The notes under the pieces: generated by a model
What the model saw: only the letters and a program-made list of their open reading frames with translations
The model's database searches: none
What the model was told of the DNA's origin: nothing
Part shown: positions 8,701 through 15,807 of the stretch, in pieces
Layout: each line of letters starts with the position of its first letter
How positions within the stretch are numbered: position 1 is the stretch's first letter
Assembly (NCBI GenBank): GCA_002716045.1
Contig: PAZC01000052.1
Coordinates: 1 to 39,736 of the forward strand
Direction: 5' to 3'
DNA length: 39,736 bases
Source: Opitutia bacterium
GTDB taxonomy: Bacteria > Verrucomicrobiota > Verrucomicrobiia > Opitutales > Seribacteraceae
Translations under genes and position numbers: made by a program

Positions 8701-10250
8701 GTAGCAAAAAGAGGGGCGGAAATGAGCACCAAAACACAATCATAGACTATTCCTATTACGCCAACGAAACCCTTTGGGATAGCTTTTTCTTCTCCTCCGT
8801 CCCGACCAATGATTTGAACACGGGGAAATTCCCACCCTTTGAGAATTTCGACCAGGATTACATTGATTCCAGGAAACCTCTTCCCAATCCCAGGATGGTC
8901 TACTATGATGGAATTGACGGTCTATCTCCGAATGACGAAATGTCACCATTGGAGCAATTGCGTGATTTCCATCAGGCGGCGGCTAATCTGTTGATCGATG
9001 GTGCCTTTAACGTTAACTCCACTTCAGTTGAGGCCTGGAAAGCCCAACTCGGCAGTTTGTCCCAAAACAAATTGCTGGTGCGCGACATGCAGGACGACTA
9101 CGAACTCGCCGCCAACGGGCGCAAAAGCACTACCTTGGATTTTGGTTCCGACCAATTTCCCTTTCCCAGGTTGAGTGTTTCCGCGGGAGAACCGGTTGAT
9201 CCGGAATCGGGCGATTTCAATCAAGATTTCTGGACTGGCTTTGCTACACTCAACGAGGACCAACTTCATCGCTTGGCCGAGGAGATCGTGCAGGAAGTGA
9301 AATTCAGAGGACCTTTCCTTTCCATGGGCGATTTTGTCAATCGGCGCTTGTCCAACCCTCCCGGATACCAAACAGTCAGGACATTGCATAAGAGTGCATG
9401 GCCGAACGAGACTGAGGAAAGTCGTCAAGGTTTTCGGGGTGCTTTGCAGGCTGCCATCCATGATGCCGGAATCAATGACGGAGGATTCAGGGACAGATAT
9501 GGTTATGATGACCCTCGTGTGACTAATGACATGACCAGAAGGACTGGCTTGGATTTTATTCCAAACAACGTGGGCCAGTTCAATGTATTCGGTTACTCGG
9601 CTGCAGGGCTCAATCATGACGCGACCGATCAATTTAATTCCAGCGTGACCTTTCATCGGAGAACGAATTGGGGGCGTGGCTATGACCAAAGTGTTCGTCA
9701 ACGCAAGGTGCGTTACCGTGATCGTCCTGGATATGTTGAGATCAAAACCAGTTATCATCCTCGATGGGGAGAACATTCGCATGGCGAGGCACCTGAAAAC
9801 ATGCTTTCTGCCGCCAATGGCGTAACTGGAGCCATGATGCCCGGATGGTTGAGTCAGGCCGATCTGTTGACTCCCTTAGCCCCGGTTATCAATGTTCGCT
9901 CGGATACTTTCAAGGTTAGGGCTTATGGCGACGGTGGTCCGGCTAATCCGGATGTCAAGGTGTGGTGCGAGGCTATTGTCCAGAGATTGCCCGAATACGT
10001 TGTCAATGACGTCCACTATCCTTTGGAGGGCGATCCCCCTTATGCTCGCCCGATGGAGCCCTACGAGGATCTCAACGAGAATGGAAAATTTGATGGTTCC
10101 AGTGAACCTTTCTCCGACTTCGATCAAGATGAAACGCGAAGCTTTGATTCTGAATACAGAGATCAGCAGGTTGAGAATCCCGACAACGAACGCTTTGGCC
10201 GTCGTTTTCGCATCGTAAAGTTTCGCTGGCTTACGGCCGATGAGGTCTAG
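5709..10250 (+). CDS. Giant prepilin-like secreted protein, Verru_Chthon cassette protein A type
   Basis: 1513 residues from the ATG at 5709 (a TTG at 5676 is in frame but gives a less natural start). The N-terminus reads QQ-G21-F22-ALVLALALLSFLF, a class-III-like prepilin signal with one hydrophobic segment (22-47). It is followed by SLARAHAKLGLLVAIGELQ and GPDQRVTATG, a stretch I recognise from large Verrucomicrobia proteins of the Verru_Chthon cassette A group. The remaining roughly 1400 residues are Trp-, Tyr- and Pro-rich, with no catalytic motif I can name. DLNENGKFDG and DFDQDETRSFD (about 1454-1480) resemble calcium-binding loops. The protein ends GRRFRIVKFRWL, also typical of the group. 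Partner cassette proteins B-D with prepilin starts are not found beside it. Function unknown; probably a pseudopilin-anchored surface protein. Confidence 0.8.
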   Translation: MIRNSHKPVISSGAQQHSQQGFALVLALALLSFLFLLVLALISYIAVESRMSSSLKSYSLARAHAKLGLLVAIGELQQHAGPDQRVTATGAILDEDPYTPEMDAVDQPHWTGVWKRDPAALLTPSGQATSEPWDDPPNPNWDPHPEKELVWLVSGNENLDIKDSSYLRPSTGLPDPEYSSDSIWLVNNSVSQPEERVKASRASVLMSPNGLDASSRSRKTTGFYAFWVGDEGVKTKVNLPEATLQPDPENDFLKNIGRFQASPGPNLPLAQLPNSSTDLSSVDSSKLEQVVSVPQLQYALSGSDDDPDPMKDYFHTLTADSYGVISDVLKGGLKRDLTAGLGDENQFESNLAGMPIFKDYIPYRKDYDPLDWSKDGNRNLKWTFGFFDEMRWMAGPPWDIVKDYYNLYREVTFNSSDPLEARLAPRPVDPDSYPNRNGEFWTEIDNRIEPQTNAITPLLLEAKVGHTLEMVPTGDTNSKGVPLYRARIAIFPSLALWNPYNVELEAAQYELLWRPDPKFWVYPSNVRTQWSEAVMAYEVANNINRKSRYWDKNGDGRLSFRNYSKPHPNPPWWNPDQRVRVTEINTMHSLFLGSKRGRNIPYGQSPGQGGGGTNNISIGTGLRSVPRSMHRKAFHLYRYAPRPQEHESVSGWVRGNGHWHPVPGNLKFRHPLLLRTNPVRLAPGEKLYFTLAKSARFHPSDDHIFELRNHLGFQSYLHYNVPLKLCPPIPADEPVTFVYSGGGIGGYALPAFQREEELDAASKNPRVLGSALFMIKDGTRHPIKKINRGINSIGLNSGGSYQDYGRADIVVADPSRVIGPRLHSRLTTYHHNPELVFLEHNPRSLVDPWHLGQGDQWWRGQETDLDEGIGDTDLTDDSGVVFEANPNPDESLSGDFYSSGGRIYYGYQGHSFDVAGFHRVSRRNSEEQILPRSSRAVFFDIPRQPIMSLAALQHVNMCYFGNSPTYAIGNSYATSLVSRNRKWTRYNQLSVVPLDYAGSKKRGGNEHQNTIIDYSYYANETLWDSFFFSSVPTNDLNTGKFPPFENFDQDYIDSRKPLPNPRMVYYDGIDGLSPNDEMSPLEQLRDFHQAAANLLIDGAFNVNSTSVEAWKAQLGSLSQNKLLVRDMQDDYELAANGRKSTTLDFGSDQFPFPRLSVSAGEPVDPESGDFNQDFWTGFATLNEDQLHRLAEEIVQEVKFRGPFLSMGDFVNRRLSNPPGYQTVRTLHKSAWPNETEESRQGFRGALQAAIHDAGINDGGFRDRYGYDDPRVTNDMTRRTGLDFIPNNVGQFNVFGYSAAGLNHDATDQFNSSVTFHRRTNWGRGYDQSVRQRKVRYRDRPGYVEIKTSYHPRWGEHSHGEAPENMLSAANGVTGAMMPGWLSQADLLTPLAPVINVRSDTFKVRAYGDGGPANPDVKVWCEAIVQRLPEYVVNDVHYPLEGDPPYARPMEPYEDLNENGKFDGSSEPFSDFDQDETRSFDSEYRDQQVENPDNERFGRRFRIVKFRWLTADEV

Positions 10251-10296
10251 GAAATAGCTTGGCAAATTTCCTCCTATCCACCTAATCACATTTCGC

Positions 10297-11181
10297 GTGC
10301 GAAAACTTCTCCCATACCTTTGCTTCCTGTTCATGCCCTTGGCTGGTTCCCTTGTGGCTCAAGCACCTCCTGCCGATGATAAGGAAGGAGAGGAAGAAAT
10401 GGAGGAGCCCACCTGTGTTTTCTCCGGTATGATCTGGCAAGGGGGCTCGGTTACCGGTTTGGGTTATTTCACCGAAGGTCAGGAAAAGGGAGAGTTCATA
10501 AGCGTTTTTCTTCCCAATGGCAGTCGCTCTCGCAAGTACGCTTATTATGGAGATCCTCCCCTGACTCTCTATCGCGAGGTCGAGGTTGAGGAGGAAGAAG
10601 ACAAGAAAATCCCAAAGGGTCCCCCGCCCGCAGACAAGGGCGAGGGAAAGGACGGAGATCCCGAAGAGGAAAAAGAGAAAAAAATCATCTACGTTCCCAT
10701 TGCCAACTGCAATTTTCAAGCTGAGTGGAAAGAAATATTTTTCTTTCTTTTCGTCACTGTTTCCGAAGACAGGGACCCTACCTACCAGGCCTACCCGATC
10801 AATTTCAGCACGACCTATTTCCCAGCTGGCACATTCTGGTTTTTCTCACGCTGCAAACAACCACTTTCCATTCAATTTGGCTTGGACAAGGGCCAATTGC
10901 CTGCCGGCGGGCAATCCATGATAAAGGCTAGGCTCGATGAATTCGGGGATCTCCCGATGCGGGTATTCCAATCCAACGGAACCAGTAACAGAAAAGTCTA
11001 CTCCACCATCTGGAATCACAATCCCCGAACACGGACACTTGTTTTTTTCTTACCCAAACCCAATGGGGTCAGCGTCCGACGCATCGTGGACGTTGTCCAA
11101 GAGGAAGAAGCCCTTGGTCTGCGTCCACCCAAAGAGGATGAAGAGAAAGAAAAAGATCCAGGCAAACGCCCTGAAAACTGA
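10297..11181 (+). CDS. Secreted acidic hypothetical protein
   Basis: 294 residues. The GTG at 10297 is chosen because it gives a good signal peptide (MRKLLPYLCFLFMPLAGSLVAQA); the next ATG would lose the basic n-region. After cleavage comes a Glu/Asp-rich leader (DDKEGEEEMEEP), then CVFSGMIWQGGSVTGLGYF and a charged Lys/Glu/Pro linker near residues 95-128. A beta-rich middle with many Phe and Tyr follows, and a second Glu/Lys-rich tail ends the protein. I do not recognise the family. It starts 46 bases after the giant prepilin-like gene, so the two are probably one transcript and may work together at the cell surface. A short inverted repeat (GGAAAT 10250-10255 / ATTTCC 10266-10271) lies between them. 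Confidence 0.75.
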   Translation: MRKLLPYLCFLFMPLAGSLVAQAPPADDKEGEEEMEEPTCVFSGMIWQGGSVTGLGYFTEGQEKGEFISVFLPNGSRSRKYAYYGDPPLTLYREVEVEEEEDKKIPKGPPPADKGEGKDGDPEEEKEKKIIYVPIANCNFQAEWKEIFFFLFVTVSEDRDPTYQAYPINFSTTYFPAGTFWFFSRCKQPLSIQFGLDKGQLPAGGQSMIKARLDEFGDLPMRVFQSNGTSNRKVYSTIWNHNPRTRTLVFFLPKPNGVSVRRIVDVVQEEEALGLRPPKEDEEKEKDPGKRPEN

Positions 11182-11216
11182 TCTCATCGGGTTGTCTGTA
11201 ACTTTTTCCTGAAATC

Positions 11217-12665
11217 ATGAACGATCCGATTGCTTTGCTGCTTCTCGGCATCGGTGTCGTGTTGATAAGCATTCTCTGGTTGCGGCTTCATGCTTTTCTG
11301 GCTTTGGCTTTGGCTGCCTTGGTGGTGGGTTTTCTCACACCCAAGGAGAGCCTTCTGCACCATTGGCAAGTCGAGAAGCCAGCAACTCCCGAGGATGCCG
11401 CCAAGTTAGCGGATCAAACGGTTGGCAAGCGAGTGGCCGAGGGATTTGGACGCACCTGCGCCAAGGTGGGTATCATCATTGCGATGGCAGCTATCATTGG
11501 CACCTGTTTGCTGGAGAGCGGGGCAGCGGATCGGATCGTTCGATCGGCCTTGGCTTTGTGTGGAGAAAAGCGGGCTCCCTATGCTTTGTCCAGCAGTAGT
11601 TTCATATTGGGGATACCTGTATTCTTCGACACGGTATTTTATCTTATGATTCCACTTGCCAAGGCTTTGGCTTCACAAACAGGGAGGAATTATTTGCTCT
11701 ATGTCCTGGCCATCATAGCCGGAGGTTCCATGACCCATTCCTTGGTTCCTCCTACTCCGGGCCCGTTGTTGGTCGCGGGGGAGTTAGGTGTGGATATCGG
11801 GCAAATGATCATTGGTGGCCTGACGGTGGGAATTTTCGGTATGATCGGTGGTTTCATCTATGCTCATTGGGCGAACAATCGTTGGCCTATGGAGGTTCGT
11901 TGCGGAGATGACATGACGTCAGAAGACCTCAAGGCTTTAGCGGATCGATCCGATGACGAATTACCTAACATTTACCTCTCCTTGGCTCCTATTTTGCTTC
12001 CCGTCATCCTGATAGCAGGGCATTCCATAATGAAGCAAATGATTGGTTCGGAACCTACTGCGGACCAGAAGGAGTGGCTTTCACTTACTAGCGTGCTTGG
12101 TGACAAGAACCTTGCCCTCACCTTGGGGGCTGGCATGGCCTTGTGGCTGCTATCCAAATCAGGATTGAAAAAAGGGAAGGAGCTGACTGTTGCAGTAAGG
12201 AAATCACTGGGCAGCGCTGGATCCATTATTCTCATCACTGGCATGGGTGGAGCATTTGGCGGCATTTTGCAGCAAACAGGCATAGGATCGACAGTAAGCG
12301 CTTGGATCGAGGAATCCGGCATGGGCTTGACCGGTCTTCTGTTGGTCGCCTTTTTCGTTACGGTAGTGATCCGGATCGCCCAAGGGTCAGCTACCGTCGC
12401 CATGATTACCTCCGTGGGTATCGTGGGTGGTATGATCGAGCCGAACGGCGGCTATTGGATCGGTTACGTCGCGCTTGCCATTGGTTGCGGAGCAAAACCT
12501 TTTCCTTGGATGAACGACAGCGGATTTTGGGTGGTAGGTCGTCTGGCCGGTTTTACCGAAGGAGAGACGCTCAAGACCTTTTCATGTATAATCAGCCTAC
12601 TGGGCGTGGTTGGTATCTTGGTGACGCTCTTGTTGGCCAACCTTTGGCCCAATTTCATTTTCTAG
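11217..12665 (+). CDS. GntP family permease (probable D-glucarate or related sugar-acid uptake)
   Basis: 482 residues with about 12-14 hydrophobic segments spread along the chain, the usual size for gluconate:H+ symporters. Family landmarks include GFGRTCAKVGIIIAMAAIIG, FILGIPVFFDTVFYLMIPLA, GGSMTHSLVPPTPGPL, RIAQGSATVAMIT and GCGAKPFPWMNDSGFW. It acts in the inner membrane, importing a sugar acid with protons. The next gene starts 3 bases after its stop and encodes a glucarate dehydratase, followed by the next enzyme of that pathway, so glucarate or galactarate is the likely cargo. It starts 35 bases after the unrelated acidic-protein gene; whether it has its own promoter is not clear. Confidence 0.93.
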   Translation: MNDPIALLLLGIGVVLISILWLRLHAFLALALAALVVGFLTPKESLLHHWQVEKPATPEDAAKLADQTVGKRVAEGFGRTCAKVGIIIAMAAIIGTCLLESGAADRIVRSALALCGEKRAPYALSSSSFILGIPVFFDTVFYLMIPLAKALASQTGRNYLLYVLAIIAGGSMTHSLVPPTPGPLLVAGELGVDIGQMIIGGLTVGIFGMIGGFIYAHWANNRWPMEVRCGDDMTSEDLKALADRSDDELPNIYLSLAPILLPVILIAGHSIMKQMIGSEPTADQKEWLSLTSVLGDKNLALTLGAGMALWLLSKSGLKKGKELTVAVRKSLGSAGSIILITGMGGAFGGILQQTGIGSTVSAWIEESGMGLTGLLLVAFFVTVVIRIAQGSATVAMITSVGIVGGMIEPNGGYWIGYVALAIGCGAKPFPWMNDSGFWVVGRLAGFTEGETLKTFSCIISLLGVVGILVTLLLANLWPNFIF

Positions 12666-12668
12666 TCC

Positions 12669-13973
12669 ATGCGCGTAACCGATTTCCGGGTTCATTCCAT
12701 AGCCATGGCGGATCCTCCCTTGCGGAGCTCTTATGGCCTGCATCAGCCCTATGCCTTGCGTAACGTCATCGAATTGCAAGGCCAAGATGGTATCACGGGC
12801 ATCGCCGAAACCTATGGTGGCGAGGAACCTGCCAATGCCTTGGATGCTTTGCGCGAACGCTTGATAGGAGCCGATCCCTGGCGTCTGATGGGGAATTTGC
12901 TTTCCATGGTAGAGGGCGGAGCCTCTGGCATGGAGCGTTCGCAAACTCATCATGTTCCCGGGGAAAATCCACTGGATGCCGATGCCCGCACCTATTCAGC
13001 CATCGAGACCGCCTGTCTCGATCTGATAGGCAAATCTCTCGAAGTGCCCATCTGTGATTTGATTGGTGGGCGGGTTCGTGAAGCGGTGAGCTTTTCCGCT
13101 TATCCCTTCTACAAGCATGCGGGCGGGGGAGGGGAGGCCGATGACCTGCGCCCGGATGAGTATGGAGAGGCCCTTTCGCCGGAACAATTGGTGGGCCAAG
13201 TTCGTCAAATGTTCGACCAATATGGTTTTCATGACGTCAAGTTCAAGGGAGGTGTGCTTGACCCGGAGATTGAGATAGAGACGATCAAGCAACTCCGGCG
13301 CGAATTTGGACCCGAGGTCCCCTTGCGCATTGATCCCAATTGCGCATGGTCCGTTGACACCTCGGTGAAAGTTGGAATCGCCTTGGCCGATGAACTTTCC
13401 AATGGCGGTTACCTCGAGGATCCCACCGCTGGACTCGATGGCATGGCCGAAGTTAGAAAGCGCCTCCTTGCCGAGGGCGTGGACGTACCACTTGCCAGTA
13501 ACGTTTCCGTAACTTCTTTCGGTGATTTGCCTGAGGCCGTTCGTCTGGACGCTGTACAAATCGTCCTTTGCGATCACCACTACTGGGGAGGAATGAGACA
13601 GGTGCAGCGCCTAGCCAAGACTTGCCAAACATTCGGCCTTGGTCTCTCCATGCATTCCAATAGCCATTTGGGGATCTCTCTTCTTGCCATGGCTCAGGTG
13701 GCGGCTTCCACCCCACACCTCACCTATGCCTGCGACACGCATTACCCTTGGCAGACGGAACAGGATGAGATTGTAGCAGGTGGTTGCGTATCCATACAAG
13801 CCGGCCAAGTGACCATTCCTGCCGGAGGTGGCCTCGGGGTGGAACTCGACTACGATCAACTCGCGCGAGGGAAGGAACTTTACGACAAAATACCGTACCG
13901 CAAACGAGACGACGAAGCCGAAATGCAAAAATACGTCGATCCAAACTGGAAACGCGCTCTGCCTAGATGGTAA
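12669..13973 (+). CDS. gudD: Glucarate dehydratase (enolase superfamily)
   Basis: 434 residues, matching glucarate dehydratases (EC 4.2.1.40), which convert D-glucarate (and L-idarate) to 5-dehydro-4-deoxy-glucarate in the cytoplasm. The enolase-superfamily residues are all visible: the K191-F-K193 base motif, metal ligands D222 (with N224 nearby in DPNCAW), E250 and N278 (LASNVS), then D302 in CDHHYWGG and H329 in MHSNSHLG. The Asn ligand and the His-Asp pair are marks of the glucarate dehydratase group rather than other enolases. It sits between the GntP permease (3 bases before) and the next pathway enzyme (10 bases after), strong context for the assignment. Galactarate activity cannot be excluded. 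Confidence 0.93.
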   Translation: MRVTDFRVHSIAMADPPLRSSYGLHQPYALRNVIELQGQDGITGIAETYGGEEPANALDALRERLIGADPWRLMGNLLSMVEGGASGMERSQTHHVPGENPLDADARTYSAIETACLDLIGKSLEVPICDLIGGRVREAVSFSAYPFYKHAGGGGEADDLRPDEYGEALSPEQLVGQVRQMFDQYGFHDVKFKGGVLDPEIEIETIKQLRREFGPEVPLRIDPNCAWSVDTSVKVGIALADELSNGGYLEDPTAGLDGMAEVRKRLLAEGVDVPLASNVSVTSFGDLPEAVRLDAVQIVLCDHHYWGGMRQVQRLAKTCQTFGLGLSMHSNSHLGISLLAMAQVAASTPHLTYACDTHYPWQTEQDEIVAGGCVSIQAGQVTIPAGGGLGVELDYDQLARGKELYDKIPYRKRDDEAEMQKYVDPNWKRALPRW

Positions 13974-13983
13974 TTTACGTGAT

Positions 13984-14898
13984 ATGACCGAACAACCATT
14001 TTCAGAATTAGTGCCCGAAGGCGTCATCGGTTTCCCCGTAACTCCTTTTCATGGTGATTACTGTCTGAACTCGGAGGGCTTTCGGGATAACCTTGAGTTC
14101 ATGCTCGAGGAACCCTTCACGGCATTTGTGGCTGCTGGTGGAACGGGTGAAATGTATTCATTGGCACGTGACGTATATATCAATCTAGTTGCTGATGCCG
14201 TCGAGGTGGCTGGAGATCGTTTGCCTGTCATTGCAGGGGTTGGGTATGGGTCTCGCATCGCCGTGACTATGGCTGCCAAGGCTGCAGGGGCTGGCGCTTC
14301 CGCCTTGCTTGTCTTGCCCCCGTATTATCCGAACGCAGCTTTCGAAGGGCTGCTTGCTTACTGCAAGACCATTGGCAACGCCACCAATCTACCCCTGATT
14401 ATCTACACTCGTGACTGGGTGAACCTTACCGCCTCTCAAGCCGAACAACTTGCGGAAGAAGTAACCACCCTCGCTGCTTGGAAGGATGGTCAGGGAGAAC
14501 TGCGAAACTATCAGCGAATCCAAGCTCGTCTAGGAGATCGTTTCACTTGGCTAGGAGGTGTTGGTGACGATCTCGTCGGCGGATATTATGGCATAGGCAT
14601 TAGGCGCTTCACTTCCAGTATTTCATCCATTGCCCCGAAATTGTCGATTCTTCTTCACGAGACCGGGGCTGCCTCAGATACTGCCGCCTTGGAGAAGCTA
14701 ACCAAGGAGCATGTCTTGCCACTATACAATCTTCGTGCTCGGCGTAAGGGCTATGAGGTGTCAGCCATGAAGGCTTTGCTTGAGTTGGCTGGCAAGGCCG
14801 GTGGTCCCGTGAGGCCTCCGCTAGTTGACCCAAGACCTGAGGAAATAGACGAACTAAAAGCCATTCTCGATGGTTGGGCTCAAGCCAATCTTCTTTAG
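13984..14898 (+). CDS. kdgD: 5-dehydro-4-deoxyglucarate dehydratase
   Basis: 304 residues, the normal size for this DHDPS/NAL-family aldolase-fold enzyme (EC 4.2.1.41). It dehydrates and decarboxylates 5-dehydro-4-deoxy-glucarate to 2,5-dioxopentanoate. Visible are PEGVIGFPVTPF at the start, AAGGTGEMYSL (51-60, carboxylate pocket), VLPPYYP, the catalytic Tyr141 in LPLIIYTRD and the Schiff-base Lys167 in AAWKDGQGEL. I chose the ATG at 13984, ten bases after the glucarate dehydratase stop; the frame is open upstream but that part overlaps the previous gene. The next enzyme, 2,5-dioxopentanoate dehydrogenase, is not in the window, so the pathway is completed elsewhere. Confidence 0.93.
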   Translation: MTEQPFSELVPEGVIGFPVTPFHGDYCLNSEGFRDNLEFMLEEPFTAFVAAGGTGEMYSLARDVYINLVADAVEVAGDRLPVIAGVGYGSRIAVTMAAKAAGAGASALLVLPPYYPNAAFEGLLAYCKTIGNATNLPLIIYTRDWVNLTASQAEQLAEEVTTLAAWKDGQGELRNYQRIQARLGDRFTWLGGVGDDLVGGYYGIGIRRFTSSISSIAPKLSILLHETGAASDTAALEKLTKEHVLPLYNLRARRKGYEVSAMKALLELAGKAGGPVRPPLVDPRPEEIDELKAILDGWAQANLL

Positions 14899-14930
14899 TT
14901 GCCTGCAGAGTTAGCCACCGTCTGGCGGAG

Positions 14931-15728
14931 CTATTTGGAAATTCGAATACTCAACCCGCCGCCGCGGGAAAAGGAACCCGATGTGCCAATGAATCCACCC
15001 CCGCCCATGGTCACGCCGTTCATCATGAACCCACCTCTGTATGGATTCACGAATACAGGGGCCGGTTGACGAGGCATCATGATAACAGGGGCTCCTAAGG
15101 CCGGAGGGTTCACTATCACTATGTTGCTTGGCCGTTGATAAAGGATTGGCCCGCTCACGCTTTGGATCGTTGCCACGTTACCTCCCACCATAATGGGAGC
15201 ACCGACACTTGCCACGGTGCTGCGCATCGATTGCAAGGCGATGCGGGCTTGCCAGTTCTTTTTATTCAAATTGAAGGTTATGCCAGTGACGTCGGCTCGT
15301 TGGTTGCGGGCGGCCAACATGTCATATCCGTTAACGAATGCCAGAAAAGGCGTGGATCCGTTGCCAAGGATTATCGGTGGGTGCGTGGGACCGTACAAAA
15401 TGGTTTGCCCATAGCCAACGTTGCCTTCTTCGAGCAATTTGAGAAACAGCTTCAAGTGACCGGGATATTGGCGGCCATAAAAGGCATAATTTTCTCGTTT
15501 GCCATCGTTCCAACGAAGGACGAATGCTTGATCCGAGCGACTGTACATGCTGAGCGCGTTTGTGAATACATTGCCATCCTGACGGCGTATTTTGACCATT
15601 CCCTTTTCCGGATCATAATCCAGCAAAGTGGCACTGATCGCAGTTTTACCATCCGCACTCACGAAAGTTCTCCCCCAACTACTGGAGATGGTCAACAAAA
15701 GACAAAAAATCAGGGTGACCCAACGCAT
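14931..15728 (-). CDS. Secreted SHD1-domain protein with Gly/Pro-rich tail
   Basis: 265 residues from the ATG at 15728, preferred over an in-frame TTG at 15740. The signal peptide MRWVTLIFCLLLTISSSWG leads to RTFVSADGKTAISATLLDYD...LSMYSRSDQAFVLRW. That is the SHD1 (SLA1 homology 1-like, PF03983) module common in secreted Planctomycete and Verrucomicrobia proteins, usually of unknown role. The middle contains FLAFVNGYDML and ITFNLNKKNWQARIALQSM. The last 60 residues are rich in Pro, Met and Gly and end GGGLSIRISK. It is convergent with the glucarate operon and lies downstream of the five-gene operon, from which a good -35 box and 79 bases separate it. Confidence 0.8.
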   Translation of the reverse strand: MRWVTLIFCLLLTISSSWGRTFVSADGKTAISATLLDYDPEKGMVKIRRQDGNVFTNALSMYSRSDQAFVLRWNDGKRENYAFYGRQYPGHLKLFLKLLEEGNVGYGQTILYGPTHPPIILGNGSTPFLAFVNGYDMLAARNQRADVTGITFNLNKKNWQARIALQSMRSTVASVGAPIMVGGNVATIQSVSGPILYQRPSNIVIVNPPALGAPVIMMPRQPAPVFVNPYRGGFMMNGVTMGGGGFIGTSGSFSRGGGLSIRISK

Positions 15729-15739
15729 ATTAATACGCA

Positions 15740-15768
15740 AACGTACTTTTCCTTGTGCGCCATGTCAA
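15740..15768 (-). promoter_or_regulatory. Candidate sigma70-type promoter of the SHD1 gene
   Basis: On the minus strand, TTGACA (15768-15763, perfect consensus), a 17-base spacer and TACGTT (15745-15740, three of six). The predicted start near 15733 leaves only about 5 bases before the ATG at 15728, a nearly leaderless message like the one proposed at 5666-5694. Confidence 0.4.
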
Positions 15769-15807
15769 ATGGTAAGGGCAACTTTTTCCCTGTTGGCTGA
15801 GATTCGT

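Noticed and set aside
9024-9782. 252-codon minus-strand frame inside the giant gene
   Set aside because: Antisense to a continuous 1513-codon gene; no recognisable motif, and other antisense frames there are equally featureless.
14899-14930. Possible terminator between the glucarate operon and the SHD1 gene
   Set aside because: The candidate arms AGC..CCG/CGG.GCT pair imperfectly and no T-run follows.
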